A program made the translations under genes and the position numbers. From Streptomyces sp. GESEQ-35 (GTDB taxonomy: Bacteria; Actinomycetota; Actinomycetes; Streptomycetales; Streptomycetaceae), in the NCBI RefSeq assembly GCF_017948485.1, contig NZ_JAFFSX010000010.1:1-64000 (forward strand): a DNA stretch of 64,000 nucleotides. Reading direction: 5' to 3'. Positions 10,304 to 19,201 of the stretch are shown here, in pieces (positions within the stretch are counted from its first letter, which is position 1; every line of letters starts with the position of its first letter). The notes beneath the pieces are model-generated. The model made no database searches. It was not told the origin of the DNA and saw only the letters and a list, made by a program, of their open reading frames with translations.

Positions 10304-11889
10304 TATGGGGCGCTGCCATACCTAGCCTGCACCCCCTTCCTGTCCAAGCCCCCCTTCGCGGTGTGCGGCAGCGCGGCGACCAGTTCGAGCCGGTCCGGCA
10401 CCTCGAACGCGGCCAGGTGGTCGCGGCAATACTGAAGGATCTCCTCCGTCCCGATGCTCTCGCCCTCGCGCACCACCACGGCAGCACCGACCCGATGCCC
10501 GTACATCGCGTCGGGCACGGCGAAAACGGCCGCCTCGGCCACCCCCGGGCAGCCGGCCAGGATGTCCTCGACATACTCGGGGGAGATCTTCTCGCCGCCG
10601 CGGTTGATGAGGTTCTTGATCCGCCCGGTCAGCGACAGATACCCGTCCTCGTCGAGCGTGCCCAGGTCACCGGTGTGCAGCCACCCGTCGACGAAGGTGT
10701 ACGACGTCCCGTCCCGGTCGGCGAGATAGCCGCGGGCGACGGTGGGACCGTGCACCCACACCTCGCCCTCCACTCCCGCCGGACACGGACGCCCGCTCCG
10801 GTCGACGACCCGGACCTCGACCCCGGTCGCCCGGCCGACCGACCCCTGCTTCAGCGCTCCCCGCTGGGGCAGCGGTTCGCTGGTCGCCTGGTGCGTGGAC
10901 TCGGTCATTCCGTAGGCGGACAGCAGCGGCGCGCCGAATGTGCGCTCCAGCGCCCGCTGTGTCGCGCTGTTGAGGGGTGCGCTGCAACTGCGCACGAACT
11001 TCAGTGGCGGAGCCTGCGGCCCCGGGTACTCCCTCTCCGACCGGTCCAGGAGGATCTCGTGGATGGTCGGGACCGCGGTGAACCAGGTGGCCGCGGCGGC
11101 CCGCATGTCGTCCCAGAACGTGCCCGCCGAGAACCGTCCCCGTTCCGGCAGCAGGACGCAGCCCCCACTGGCCAGGGAGGCGAGCAGTGCCGCGAACAAC
11201 CCGTGGCCGTGAAAGAACGGCATCACGGCGACCGTCGCGTCACCTGGGCCCAACTCATAGGTGGCGCAGATGGTCTGGATGGACGCGGCCACGTTGGCGT
11301 GGGTCAGCGGGACCATCTTCGCCCGGTCGGTGGTGCCGGCGGTGAACAGGACGAGGGCGTCGCCGCCCGACAACTCGCCTGCGGCACCACGGACTTGGGG
11401 CGTGGCGAGGATGTCCGGCTCCAGCACGACCGCCGCCGTGCCCGCGCGGGAGGCGTCCACCCGCAAGGGCCACGCCGGCACGGGCAGCGGGACGCCGGTC
11501 GCGGCCGGACCGAGGAGCACCGCCCGTGCACCCAACGCCTCCAGCCGCGCCGAGAGTTGGGACCCGGGCAGCGCGGGATCCAGCGGCGCGACCACCAGAC
11601 CGGCGCGCGCCGCGCCGAGCAGCGCGACGACGAACTCCGCGGTGTTGGCGCAGATCAGGCCGACCGCGTCGCCGCGGCGCAGCCCCGTGCGGATGAGACG
11701 GGACGCCACGTCGTCCGCGAGCGTCGCAAGAGCCCGGTAGGACAGGTGCACCCGCTCTCCGCCGACGACGAGGGCACGGGCGTACGGCCGTTCGCGCACC
11801 TGCCGGTCGAGGAGATCGACGAGGCCCGTGACCGCCGGAGGCCGGTAGCGGTTCGCGTCGCGCACGGTTGCCGCGGCCGGAGCGGCCAT
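10294..11889 (-). CDS. AMP-forming acyl-CoA synthetase, candidate oxalate-CoA ligase
   Basis: A 531-residue ANL-superfamily ligase. The start ATG at 11889 is preceded by AGGAGGTGGGG. Motifs in order: the phosphate-binding segment LFTAGTTDRAKM (about residues 175-188; divergent from the usual TSGTTGxPKG), YGMTES, the hinge GWLHTGDLG and RIKNLINRGGEKISP, and the C-terminal lysine motif PHTAKGGLDRK. It resembles the AAE3/Pcs60 oxalyl-CoA synthetase branch in this layout. It is divergent from oxalyl-CoA decarboxylase with two LysR-type sites between, so it probably charges oxalate to oxalyl-CoA using ATP, starting the pathway without formyl-CoA. Substrate is inferred from context. Confidence 0.78.
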   Translation of the reverse strand: MAAPAAATVRDANRYRPPAVTGLVDLLDRQVRERPYARALVVGGERVHLSYRALATLADDVASRLIRTGLRRGDAVGLICANTAEFVVALLGAARAGLVVAPLDPALPGSQLSARLEALGARAVLLGPAATGVPLPVPAWPLRVDASRAGTAAVVLEPDILATPQVRGAAGELSGGDALVLFTAGTTDRAKMVPLTHANVAASIQTICATYELGPGDATVAVMPFFHGHGLFAALLASLASGGCVLLPERGRFSAGTFWDDMRAAAATWFTAVPTIHEILLDRSEREYPGPQAPPLKFVRSCSAPLNSATQRALERTFGAPLLSAYGMTESTHQATSEPLPQRGALKQGSVGRATGVEVRVVDRSGRPCPAGVEGEVWVHGPTVARGYLADRDGTSYTFVDGWLHTGDLGTLDEDGYLSLTGRIKNLINRGGEKISPEYVEDILAGCPGVAEAAVFAVPDAMYGHRVGAAVVVREGESIGTEEILQYCRDHLAAFEVPDRLELVAALPHTAKGGLDRKGVQARYGSAPYAP

Positions 11890-11981
11890 GACCCCACCTC
11901 CTCGCGCCCAGTCGGACGAAACCGTCCTCTGCGAGCCTGCGGTGGCGCACGGTGGGCGTCCAATACGTACTGGCGAACGGC

Positions 11982-12001
11982 CGATAGCAACCATCTATCA
12001 A
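11982..12001. promoter_or_regulatory. LysR-type site 1 in the ligase/decarboxylase promoter region
   Basis: CGATAG at 11982-11987 and CTATCA at 11995-12000 are separated by 7 bases (ATAG-N7-CTAT core). It lies 93 bases before the ligase start and about 145 before the decarboxylase start. Confidence 0.6.
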
Positions 12002-12028
12002 GGGAGTTGCGCGGCCCCCACCAGCCAT

Positions 12029-12048
12029 CGATAGATGCTGTTTATCGG
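12029..12048. promoter_or_regulatory. LysR-type site 2 in the ligase/decarboxylase promoter region
   Basis: CGATAG at 12029-12034 faces TTATCG at 12042-12047 with a 7-base spacer; the right arm has one change from site 1. Two sites 47 bases apart, centre to centre, fit the activation and recognition pair used by LysR proteins. Confidence 0.5.
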
Positions 12049-12143
12049 CTGGTCGCCGATGGGTCTTGGACGCGGGCGGGCGCGCTGCGGATGGTGTGAG
12101 GAGTAGCCGCACGGCAGGACCTGCCCAAGGAGGACCTCGGACC

Positions 12144-13895
12144 ATGACCGCCCCCTCGACACTGGAGACCGCGGCAGCAGCCGACGTTCCGACCGAGCTC
12201 ACCGACGGGTACCACCTGGTCGTCGACGCGCTCAAGATGAACGACGTCGACACCATCTACGGGGTGGTCGGCATCCCGATCACGGACCTGGCCCGCCTCG
12301 CGCAGGCGCAGGGAATCCGCTACATCGGCTTCCGTCACGAGAGCAACGCCGGACACGCGGCGGCCGCCGCCGGCTACCTCACGAAGAAGCCGGGCGTGGC
12401 GCTGACCGTGTCGGCACCGGGCTTCCTCAACGGTCTTGTCGCGCTGGCGAACGCGACCACGAACTGCTTCCCGATGGTCCAGATCTCCGGCTCCAGCGAG
12501 CGCCACCTCGTCGACCTCAAGCAGGGCGACTACGAGGAGATGGACCAGCTCGCCGCCGCTCAGCCGTTCGTCAAGGCCGCCTACCGGGTGAGCCGGGTCG
12601 AGGACATCGGGCGCGGTATCGCCCGCGCGCTGCGCACCGCGATCTCCGGGCGCCCCGGCGGGGTCTACCTCGACATCCCCGCCGCGGTGCTCGGCTCCAT
12701 CATGCCCGCCGCGGACGGCGCCAGGACGCTGAGCCGGCTCGTCGACCCGGCGCCGCGCCAACTGCCCGCGCCCGAGGCGGTGGACCGCGCGATCGAGCTC
12801 CTGGCGAACGCCGAGCGGCCGCTGGTGGTCCTGGGCAAGGGCGCCGCGTACGCCCAGGCGGACGCCAAGATCCGCGGGTTCATCGAGTCGACCGGCATCC
12901 CCTACGTACCGATGTCGATGGCGAAGGGCCTGCTGCCCGACGACCACCCGCAGTCCGCGGCCACGGCCCGTTCGATGGCGCTGAAGAAGGCCGACGTCGT
13001 GATGCTCGTCGGCGCCCGCCTCAACTGGCTGCTCAACCACGGCGAGGGGCCGTCGTGGAACCCCGACGCGAAGTTCATCCAGGTGGACATCGAGCCCAAG
13101 GAGATGGACAGCAACCAGCCCATCGCCGCCCCGCTCGTCGGCGACATCGCGTCGGTCCTCGACGCACTCGCCGAACGCACCAAGCCCGGCCAGATCGCGG
13201 CTCCCGCCGCCTGGCGCGAGGAGCTGGGGGCACGTTCGGCGCAGAACGTCGCCAAGATGGCCGAGCGCCTCAAGGCCGACCCGCACCCCATGCAGTTCAT
13301 GGGCGCCCTGAAGGCCGTACGCGATGTACTGCATACACGCCCCGAGGCATACCTCGTCAACGAGGGCGCCAACGCCCTGGACATCGCGCGCAACGTGATC
13401 GACATGCACGTACCGCGCCATCGCCTCGACAGCGGCACCTGGGGTGTCATGGGCATCGGTATGGGATATGCGATCGCCGCCGCCGTCGAGAGCGGTGCAC
13501 CGGTCGTGGCCGTGGAGGGCGACAGCGCCTTCGGGTTCAGCGGCATGGAGCTGGAGACGATCTGCCGCTACAAGCTGCCTGTCGTCACGATCATCATGAA
13601 CAACGGCGGTGTCTACCGCGGCGACGACGTCAACCCGCTCGACGACGCGCCGTCCCCGACGACCCTGATGCTCGCCGCCCGCCACGACCTGATGATCGAG
13701 GCGTTCGGCGGCAAGGGCTACCGCGCGACCACGCCCGCCGAAGTCACCGCCGCCCTGACCGAGGCACTGGCCTCCGGCGGCCCGGCGCTCATCGACTGCG
13801 TGATCGACCCCTCGGCCGGCACCGAGAGCGGCCACATCTCGCACCTCAACCCGAAGGGCATCACCGTCGGCAACATCACGGCGGCGAAGAAGTAA
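12144..13895 (+). CDS. oxc: Oxalyl-CoA decarboxylase
   Basis: A 583-residue thiamine diphosphate enzyme that converts oxalyl-CoA to formyl-CoA and CO2. AAGGAGGACC stands before the ATG at 12144. Visible features are the catalytic glutamate (Glu66 in FRHESNAGHAAAAAG), and the ThDP/magnesium motif starting GDSAFGFSGMELE at residue 459 and ending at MNNGGVYRG. The signature SGSSERHLVDLKQGDYEEMD is typical of Oxc rather than other ThDP decarboxylases. It is followed 57 bases later by formyl-CoA transferase, the usual partner; together they decarboxylate oxalate in a CoA-recycling cycle. The formate made is the substrate of the formate dehydrogenase operon upstream. Confidence 0.96.
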   Translation: MTAPSTLETAAAADVPTELTDGYHLVVDALKMNDVDTIYGVVGIPITDLARLAQAQGIRYIGFRHESNAGHAAAAAGYLTKKPGVALTVSAPGFLNGLVALANATTNCFPMVQISGSSERHLVDLKQGDYEEMDQLAAAQPFVKAAYRVSRVEDIGRGIARALRTAISGRPGGVYLDIPAAVLGSIMPAADGARTLSRLVDPAPRQLPAPEAVDRAIELLANAERPLVVLGKGAAYAQADAKIRGFIESTGIPYVPMSMAKGLLPDDHPQSAATARSMALKKADVVMLVGARLNWLLNHGEGPSWNPDAKFIQVDIEPKEMDSNQPIAAPLVGDIASVLDALAERTKPGQIAAPAAWREELGARSAQNVAKMAERLKADPHPMQFMGALKAVRDVLHTRPEAYLVNEGANALDIARNVIDMHVPRHRLDSGTWGVMGIGMGYAIAAAVESGAPVVAVEGDSAFGFSGMELETICRYKLPVVTIIMNNGGVYRGDDVNPLDDAPSPTTLMLAARHDLMIEAFGGKGYRATTPAEVTAALTEALASGGPALIDCVIDPSAGTESGHISHLNPKGITVGNITAAKK

Positions 13896-13952
13896 GCGCC
13901 TTCACCCCCAACTCCCTCCCCGCACGCGTTCATTCACGAGAAGGAAGCCAAC

Positions 13953-15209
13953 ATGAGTGAAAAGCCGCTCGCCGGAATCAAGGTGATCGACTTCACCGGG
14001 GTGCAGGCCGGTCCCGCATGCACCCAGATGCTCGCCTGGTTCGGCGCCGATGTCATCAAGGTCGAGCGCATCAACGGTGGCGACGTGACCCGCAAGCAGC
14101 TGCGGGACATTCCCGACCTCGACGCCCTGTACTTCACCATGCTGAACAGCAACAAGCGTTCGCTGGCGATCAACACCAAGACCCCCGAGGGCAAGGAGGT
14201 CATGGAGAAGCTGATCCGCGAGTCCGACCTGCTCGTCGAGAACTTCGCGCCGGGCGCCATGGACCGCATGGGTCTCAGCTGGGAGTACATCCACGAGCTG
14301 AACCCGCGGCTGATCTTCGGCTCGGTCAAGGGCTTCAACGACGAGTCGAAGTGGAACGACCTCAAGGTCTACGAGAACGTCGCCCAGGCTGCCGGCGGCG
14401 CCGCGTCCACCACCGGTTTCTGGGACGGTCCGCCCACCATCAGCGGCTCGGCCCTCGGCGACAGCAACACCGGTATGCACCTGATGATCGGTCTCCTCAC
14501 CGCGATCATCCAGCGCAACCAGACCGGAGTGGGCCAGAAGGTCTCGGTGTCCATGCAGGACGCCTGCCTCAACCTGACCCGGGTCAAGCTCCGTGACCAG
14601 CAGCGCCTGGCGAAGATCGGCTACCTGGAGGAGTACCCGCAGTACCCGCACGGCGAGTTCGGCGACGCGGTGCCCCGCGGCGGCAACGCGGGCGGCGGTG
14701 GTCAGCCGGGCTGGATCCTGAAGTGCAAGGGCTGGGAGACCGACCCCAACGCCTACATCTACTTCACGGTCCAGGAGCAGAACTGGAAGCGCACCGCCGA
14801 GGCCATCGGCCACCCCGAGTGGGTCGACGACCCGGAGTACACCACCGCCCGGGCCCGGCAGCCGCACATCATGGAGATCTTCGGCGAGATCGAGAAGTGG
14901 CTCGCCGACAAGACCAAGTACGAGGCGGTCGACATCCTGCGCGAGTGGGAGGTGCCCTGCGCCCCCGTGCTCAGCATGAAGGAGCTCGCAGAGGACCAGG
15001 ACATGCGCAAGAGCGGCACGATCGTCGAGGTCGAGCAGAAGGAGCGCGGCACCTACCTGACCGTGGGCAGCCCGATCAAGTTCTCCGGCTGGAAGCCCGA
15101 CATCAAGGGCGCGCCGCTGCTCGGCGAGCACACCGACGAGGTGCTCGCGGACCTCGGCTATGACGCGGACGACATCCGCAAGCTGCACGACGGCCAGGTC
15201 GTCGCCTAG
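13953..15209 (+). CDS. frc: Formyl-CoA:oxalate CoA-transferase
   Basis: A 418-residue class III CoA-transferase that moves CoA from formyl-CoA to oxalate, giving formate and oxalyl-CoA. The catalytic aspartate is Asp170 in ALGDSNTGMH, matching Asp169 of the Oxalobacter enzyme, and the flexible glycine loop GGGGQ is at residues 247-251. The N-terminal GVQAGPACTQMLAWFGADVI and the length are typical of Frc. GAGAAGGAAG stands before the ATG. It follows oxc with a 57-base gap and is followed by a strong terminator, so oxc-frc form a two-gene operon. Confidence 0.96.
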   Translation: MSEKPLAGIKVIDFTGVQAGPACTQMLAWFGADVIKVERINGGDVTRKQLRDIPDLDALYFTMLNSNKRSLAINTKTPEGKEVMEKLIRESDLLVENFAPGAMDRMGLSWEYIHELNPRLIFGSVKGFNDESKWNDLKVYENVAQAAGGAASTTGFWDGPPTISGSALGDSNTGMHLMIGLLTAIIQRNQTGVGQKVSVSMQDACLNLTRVKLRDQQRLAKIGYLEEYPQYPHGEFGDAVPRGGNAGGGGQPGWILKCKGWETDPNAYIYFTVQEQNWKRTAEAIGHPEWVDDPEYTTARARQPHIMEIFGEIEKWLADKTKYEAVDILREWEVPCAPVLSMKELAEDQDMRKSGTIVEVEQKERGTYLTVGSPIKFSGWKPDIKGAPLLGEHTDEVLADLGYDADDIRKLHDGQVVA

Positions 15210-15230
15210 CGACAGGTCTCCTGACGATGA

Positions 15231-15268
15231 CAGGAGCGGCCGTGGCCTTCGGGCCACGGCCGCTCCTG
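15231..15268. terminator. Strong hairpin terminator after frc
   Basis: A perfect 17-base stem (arms 15231-15247 and 15252-15268) with a TTCG loop, 22 bases after the frc stop. It sits between convergent frc and the PAS gene and can serve both directions. Confidence 0.9.
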
Positions 15269-15304
15269 TGCTGTCCGGTGCGTTCCGGTGTTGTCGGGTG
15301 AGGC

Positions 15305-15730
15305 TCAGACCGTCGCCTCGGCGCGCCGCCGCATCAGCTCCCGCTCCCGCTCGCGTCGCGCGGTGACGTCCCGGATGACCGCTCCGCAGTACGAGCTGCC
15401 GTCGGGGGCCGGCAGCAGCACCACGCTGAACTCGATCGACAGCTTCCGGCCGTCCGCGCCCAGTGCGGGAACGTTCAGCAGGTCCGCCTCCCCGTACTTG
15501 CTGGACCCGCGGTCCATGGCCTCCTGGAAGCCGTCCCAGTGACGCTTCCGGTGCTTCTCGGGAATGATCACGTCCAGACTGCGACCGGCCACGTCGTCCG
15601 CGGAGAAGCCGAAGATGCGCTCCGCGCCCCGGTTCCAGTAACGGATCAGTCCCTCGCCGTCGATGATCACTATGCCGTCGGGTGCCTGGGTGGCCATTCC
15701 CAGCACCACTGCGGGATCCAGATCTTCCAT
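15305..15730 (-). CDS. Single-PAS-domain protein
   Basis: A 141-residue protein made of one PAS domain (about residues 8-125) and a short charged C-terminal helix rich in Arg and Glu. The PAS core is clear: DGIVIIDGEGLIRYWNRGAE then RIFGF. The ATG at 15730 is preceded by GGAGGCGAC; the frame continues upstream but without a comparable start. No kinase, cyclase or DNA-binding domain is attached, so it must sense or relay through a partner. The strongest GTATAC-type palindrome of the locus (15760-15782) is 30 bases upstream, placing it in the predicted GntR regulon with formate dehydrogenase. The ligand (haem, flavin or small molecule) cannot be told. Confidence 0.8.
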   Translation of the reverse strand: MEDLDPAVVLGMATQAPDGIVIIDGEGLIRYWNRGAERIFGFSADDVAGRSLDVIIPEKHRKRHWDGFQEAMDRGSSKYGEADLLNVPALGADGRKLSIEFSVVLLPAPDGSSYCGAVIRDVTARRERERELMRRRAEATV

Positions 15731-15759
15731 GTCGCCTCCGAGCCGGGGCCATTTGGTGG

Positions 15760-15782
15760 CAACAGTATACAGAATACTGTTG
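15760..15782. promoter_or_regulatory. Nine-base-arm palindrome, candidate GntR operator
   Basis: CAACAGTAT at 15760-15768 and ATACTGTTG at 15774-15782 are exact complements with a 5-base spacer. It is the longest member of the site family found at 2107, 2201, 3913 and 4002 and lies in the promoter of the PAS gene. Confidence 0.7.
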
Positions 15783-15900
15783 TCATGTACCCCAGTGGTC
15801 CTCCCGGACGACGGATATGCAAGTGAAGGGCGCTCTGAAATCTTGGTATTGTTGTCCACGTCGCCGCGCGGAACACCTCCGTCCAGGCGGCAGACACCTG

Positions 15901-15985
15901 GTCCGGGTGGCGGAATGGCAGACGCGCTAGCTTGAGGTGCTAGTGCCCTTTAACGGGCGTGGGGGTTCAAGTCCCCCCTCGGACA
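15901..15985 (+). tRNA. tRNA-Leu (anticodon GAG)
   Basis: The acceptor arms GTCCGGG and CTCGGAC pair with one G-T, the D arm GGCGGAATGGCAGAC follows, the anticodon stem CTAGC/GCTAG encloses the loop TTGAGGT with GAG at the centre, a long class II variable arm (TGCCCTTTAACGGGCG) follows, and the T arm GGGGG-TTCAAGT-CCCCC is complete. CCA is not encoded. The 3' end lies directly beside a serine recombinase remnant, so it is a probable integration target. Confidence 0.96.
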
Positions 15986-17412
15986 CGCACAGTACGCCCA
16001 CCGGTGTTGGCCGACTCTCGGCCAACACCGTCTGCGTTTCATGGTCATACGTCAGCCGCAGCCCGAGCTGCCGGTAGCCCTCGGCCTTGTCAGCCGGATC
16101 GGTCCGGTGCAGCACGGACAGCAGGCCGCCGAGGGCGTCAACCAGGCCACGGATCTCCTCGCGGCTCATCCGTCGGCGGGTTCCCCGCCGGCTCTCGGCC
16201 TGCGCCAGTTTGGCGGCGCTCGCAGCCCGCTCGGCTTGCACCTCCCGGCTCCATGTGGCCACGAGGGTGGGGTCGGCTCCGGCTTCGAGGGCGGCGCGAT
16301 GCCGGGCGAGCTTGCGGTCACACTCGGCCAGAGCACGCCGCAGGGGCTCCGTCTCCGCGTCCGCGGTGGCTGGGCCTGCTCCAGTGCGGTGAGCGAGTGC
16401 TCGATGCGCGTCGGAGCGAACGCCAGCGCGGGCCAGGCGTCCAGGGGATCGCACAGGTCGGCCTCGCGCAGGTAGACGTTGAGGGGGTGGTCGATCTTGT
16501 TGGCCACGGCGTACTCGCGCGGGAACCGGCACCGGTAGTACGTCTGGTCGTGAGCCCAGTTGCCCTGCATACGGCGTCCGCAGGCGCCATGGACCAGCAG
16601 GCCCTTGAACGCGTACCCGTGCCGGGTGCGCACGACGTGTCGCCCGGCGGACGTGGGACCGCGGGAGGCTATCAGCCGCTGGACGTCCTCGACGTCGATG
16701 AGGGATTCGTCCTTGCGCTGCTTGTTCCACACCTGGTGGCCGGTGTAGCGGGGGTTGGTCAGGATCACGCGGACCGCGCTCTTGGACCAGGCGATGCCGC
16801 ACCGGTGCCGGTTGCGCCCCGGGTCGTACGCGGCGGGGCAGGGGACGTTGTCGTCGGTCAGGCGCTGGGCGATGGCGAAGATCCCGATCCCGGCCAGGTA
16901 CTCGGCGAAGATTCGCCGCACGACCGGGGTAGTGACCGGGTCGGGTTCCAGACGGTGCAGCCGCTTGCCGTCGGCGGCCTTGCCCGGGTTGGGGTGCGGC
17001 CCGGCATCGGTCAGCCGGTAGCCGTAGGGCGGGCGTCCGCCCAGATAGCGGCCTTCGAGCTTGGCCTGGGCGGTCATCGCGGTCCGTACCCGGATTTTGA
17101 TGCGGGTCCGTTCGCCCTTGCCGACCCCGCCGAAGACCGGCATCACCAGGTCGTGCGCTTCGGATTCGGGGTCGATGGGGCCGCCGGCTTCCGGCACCCA
17201 CAGGGGAACGCCGTAGTGGACGAAGACGGGGAAGGTCAGGCTGAACTGGTTGCCGTAGAAGGCTCGTTGGGGCTCCCCGATCACCACCGCGTCGAAGCCG
17301 CGGTCGGGGCGTTTGAGCGCGTCCAGCAGAGCGGAGGCCTGCGGGCGGCGCTCCACGGGATCGACCGCGACTGCCCGACGTCGAAGAACTCCGCCACGAT
17401 CACCCCCACTGG
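15927..17412 (-). pseudogene. Large serine recombinase, truncated and frameshifted
   Basis: The conserved recombinase body reads in three frames. One frame (to about 17355) gives VIVAEFFDVGQSRSIPW, the next (about 17355-16375) gives LLDALKRPDRGFDAVVIGEP, the recombinase domain and the zinc-ribbon region around VHGACGRRMQGNWAH, and the last gives the coiled-coil C-terminus LRRALAECDRKLARHRAALE. The first part of the resolvase domain, including the catalytic serine region, is missing. The last frame runs through the tRNA-Leu gene before stopping at 15927. It is an inactive integrase of a former mobile element, probably the one that brought part of the region to its right. Confidence 0.8.
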
Positions 17413-18066
17413 CGGCGCTACTTGGCCAGTAGGGCGTTTCTGTGACGTCCATAGACCAGACGGAATCTGGGTGCGAGACACGGAGCAAATGGGCGCCCAG
17501 GCCGGAGCCTGGAAGGCCGTGAAGCTGCATGTTGAACACAAATCACTTCAAAAAGGCCAAGCAGCAAGAGCGACGTAACACCGCAAGACATACCTAAATG
17601 CCCAGTTAGGGCCAGTTACGCGCTCCTGGCCGTGCAGGCCGGACCGGCCGGCGGTTGCCCTCTCGCCTCACGGGTGTTGCCGTCCCATCCAGGTGCCGCC
17701 GCGGTGAGGCGTGCGGCAAGCACTGACAGCCGCAAGGTCGGCCGCGGGAGGGCGCCTCCTGCCGGGTTCCGCGCCTGCCGGACAGGGCCCCGTGCGGCCG
17801 GAACGACCTCCCCCGCCGCGCGGGTCCGATCGCCAGGATTCCCTGGGTAACTTGAGTAGAACAAGTGACCTCATTGCTGAATTCCCGTATCTGCCAGTGA
17901 TACTCCTCGCCTTGCTCGCCAAGTAACTTGAACGCTAAAGTCATTCGTGATGGCGGTGCGCGACGCAGCTCGATCACCGTCCCCCTTCCGTACAGGATCG
18001 AACGCACGGCACCAGACCACACGAGTACCTGTCCCGATTCAGGGGCGTATTGCTAAGGAGATCGGC
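17413..18066. other. Gap holding ACTT/AAGT palindromes upstream of a SnoaL-like gene
   Basis: No convincing gene. It holds an exact inverted repeat ACTTG-N7-CAAGT at 17850-17866, the 11-base palindrome CAAGTAACTTG at 17920-17930, and ACTTGAACGCTAAAGTCATT at 17926-17945. The last matches 17 of 20 bases of a sequence at 22269-22288 before another SnoaL-like gene, which suggests shared control. A translated frame on the minus strand across 17606-18022 has no family-like features. Confidence 0.5.
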
Positions 18067-18645
18067 ATGAAGTACTGGCAGCGCATCGCCGTGGGTGCAG
18101 CCCTGACCGCCGCCGTGGGCGGCGTGACCGCCGTTGGCTCCGGGGCGAACGCGCAAACTTCTGTCCACCGGGCTGCCGCTCCGGCGTCTGCGGGAATGGT
18201 CCATGGCGGTGAGTCCGCGAGGGTTGCGGCCAACAAGCGAGTGGTGAAGGCGTTCATACAGGACGTCCTCAACGAGCACCATGGGGATCGCGCCGCCCGC
18301 TATCTGACCCCGGATATGGAGTGGCACGGCGGCACGGTCGGCAACGTGGCCGGCCGAGACAACGTCGCCGGGCTGTTGTCGAGTGTGGTGAACTCGATCC
18401 CTGACCTGCACGCCGCCGAACAGGACATCTTCGGCCAGGGTGACAAGGTTGTCGTGCGCCTGGTCGTCACCGGCACACTGCAGGCCCCCCTGCTGGGCAT
18501 ACCCGCCAGCGGGCAGTCGGTCCGATGGGACGCGGTCGACGTCTACCAACTGCGGGACGGCAAGATCAGTGAGGAGTGGGCCGCCGAGGACTTCACCGCG
18601 ATCCTCAACGACACCGGTACCTACAAGGCGCCCTGGATTCAGTGA
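18067..18645 (+). CDS. Secreted SnoaL-like (ester cyclase/NTF2 fold) protein
   Basis: A 192-residue protein from the ATG at 18067, preceded by AAGGAGATCGGC. Residues 1-31 form a signal peptide (basic start, then a small-residue hydrophobic stretch to GANAQ). The rest is a SnoaL-like domain: VVKAFIQDVLNEHHGDRAAR, then PDMEWHGGTVGNVAGRDNV and VVRLVVTGTLQAPLLGIPAS with the DVYQLRDGKISEEWAAED strand that is typical of SnoaL-type ester cyclases. Such domains isomerise, cyclise or bind small hydrophobic molecules; no catalytic role can be assigned. It differs from the other SnoaL-like genes here (22502, 23219, 53493), which are closer to each other. Confidence 0.82.
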   Translation: MKYWQRIAVGAALTAAVGGVTAVGSGANAQTSVHRAAAPASAGMVHGGESARVAANKRVVKAFIQDVLNEHHGDRAARYLTPDMEWHGGTVGNVAGRDNVAGLLSSVVNSIPDLHAAEQDIFGQGDKVVVRLVVTGTLQAPLLGIPASGQSVRWDAVDVYQLRDGKISEEWAAEDFTAILNDTGTYKAPWIQ

Positions 18646-18675
18646 TCCGCACCCGATCGGGCGCGCGGCCCAACC

Positions 18676-19015
18676 TGGTGGTCGGCGCACGCCACGGTCA
18701 CCAACGACATCCCGGTGGCGACCGTGGCCGACATCGAGTGGGCCGACGCCGTCATCTTCGGCACCCCCACCCGGTTCGGCAACACAGCCAGCCAGTTGAA
18801 GCAGTTCATCGACACGCTCGGCGGGCTGTGGGCGCAGGGCAAGCCGGCCGACAAGGTCTACAGCGGCTTCACGGCCACGGCCACAGCCACCGCGCACGGT
18901 GAAGTTCGCCGACGGCAACCCCTACAGCACCAGCCACGTCAACGGCCAGGGAGCCATACCCGTCGACGACACCGCCTGGGCCGCCGCCCGCGCACACCCG
19001 GTGACACCTGCTGAC
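18676..19015 (+). pseudogene. WrbA-type NAD(P)H:quinone oxidoreductase, internally deleted
   Basis: The frame from 18676 gives VATVADIEWADAVIFGTPTR and FGNTASQLKQFIDTLGGLWA, the flavodoxin segment of WrbA, and then breaks in a GCC-ACG repeat near 18880-18895. The family pattern resumes in another frame at 18900 with KFADGNPYSTSHVNGQG, the C-terminus. The N-terminal FMN-binding P-loop and about 40 middle residues are missing. It has no start codon of its own and follows the SnoaL-like gene by about 30 bases. It cannot make an active enzyme. Confidence 0.82.
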
Positions 19016-19201
19016 GCGTCTGATCGGCTCGCGGAGCCTCGTGCGGGCTCCGGACGCGACCTGGTCGGCGACGCAGGGGGCCGCACCAGCTTGATTCCGC
19101 CGAAAAGTGCACCAAGCGACTCAGACCTCCGGTCCGCCTTACCCGAGCCCCACGATCACCTTGTGTTGAAGCTGAAACCCATCGCATAGGAGCGCACAGT
19201 C

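Noticed and set aside
10363..12099. Long plus-strand frame over the ligase gene
   Set aside because: Arg/His/Gly-rich composition with no family pattern; the minus strand encodes an intact ANL ligase with all motifs.
13325..13340. TACTGCATACA inside oxc as a further GntR site
   Set aside because: It lies deep in a coding region and has only one half-site.
12042..13844. 600-codon minus-strand frame
   Set aside because: Shadow of oxalyl-CoA decarboxylase, whose ThDP motifs read on the plus strand.
17606..18022. Minus-strand frame of 138 codons
   Set aside because: No recognisable domain, and it covers the palindrome cluster in front of the SnoaL-like gene.
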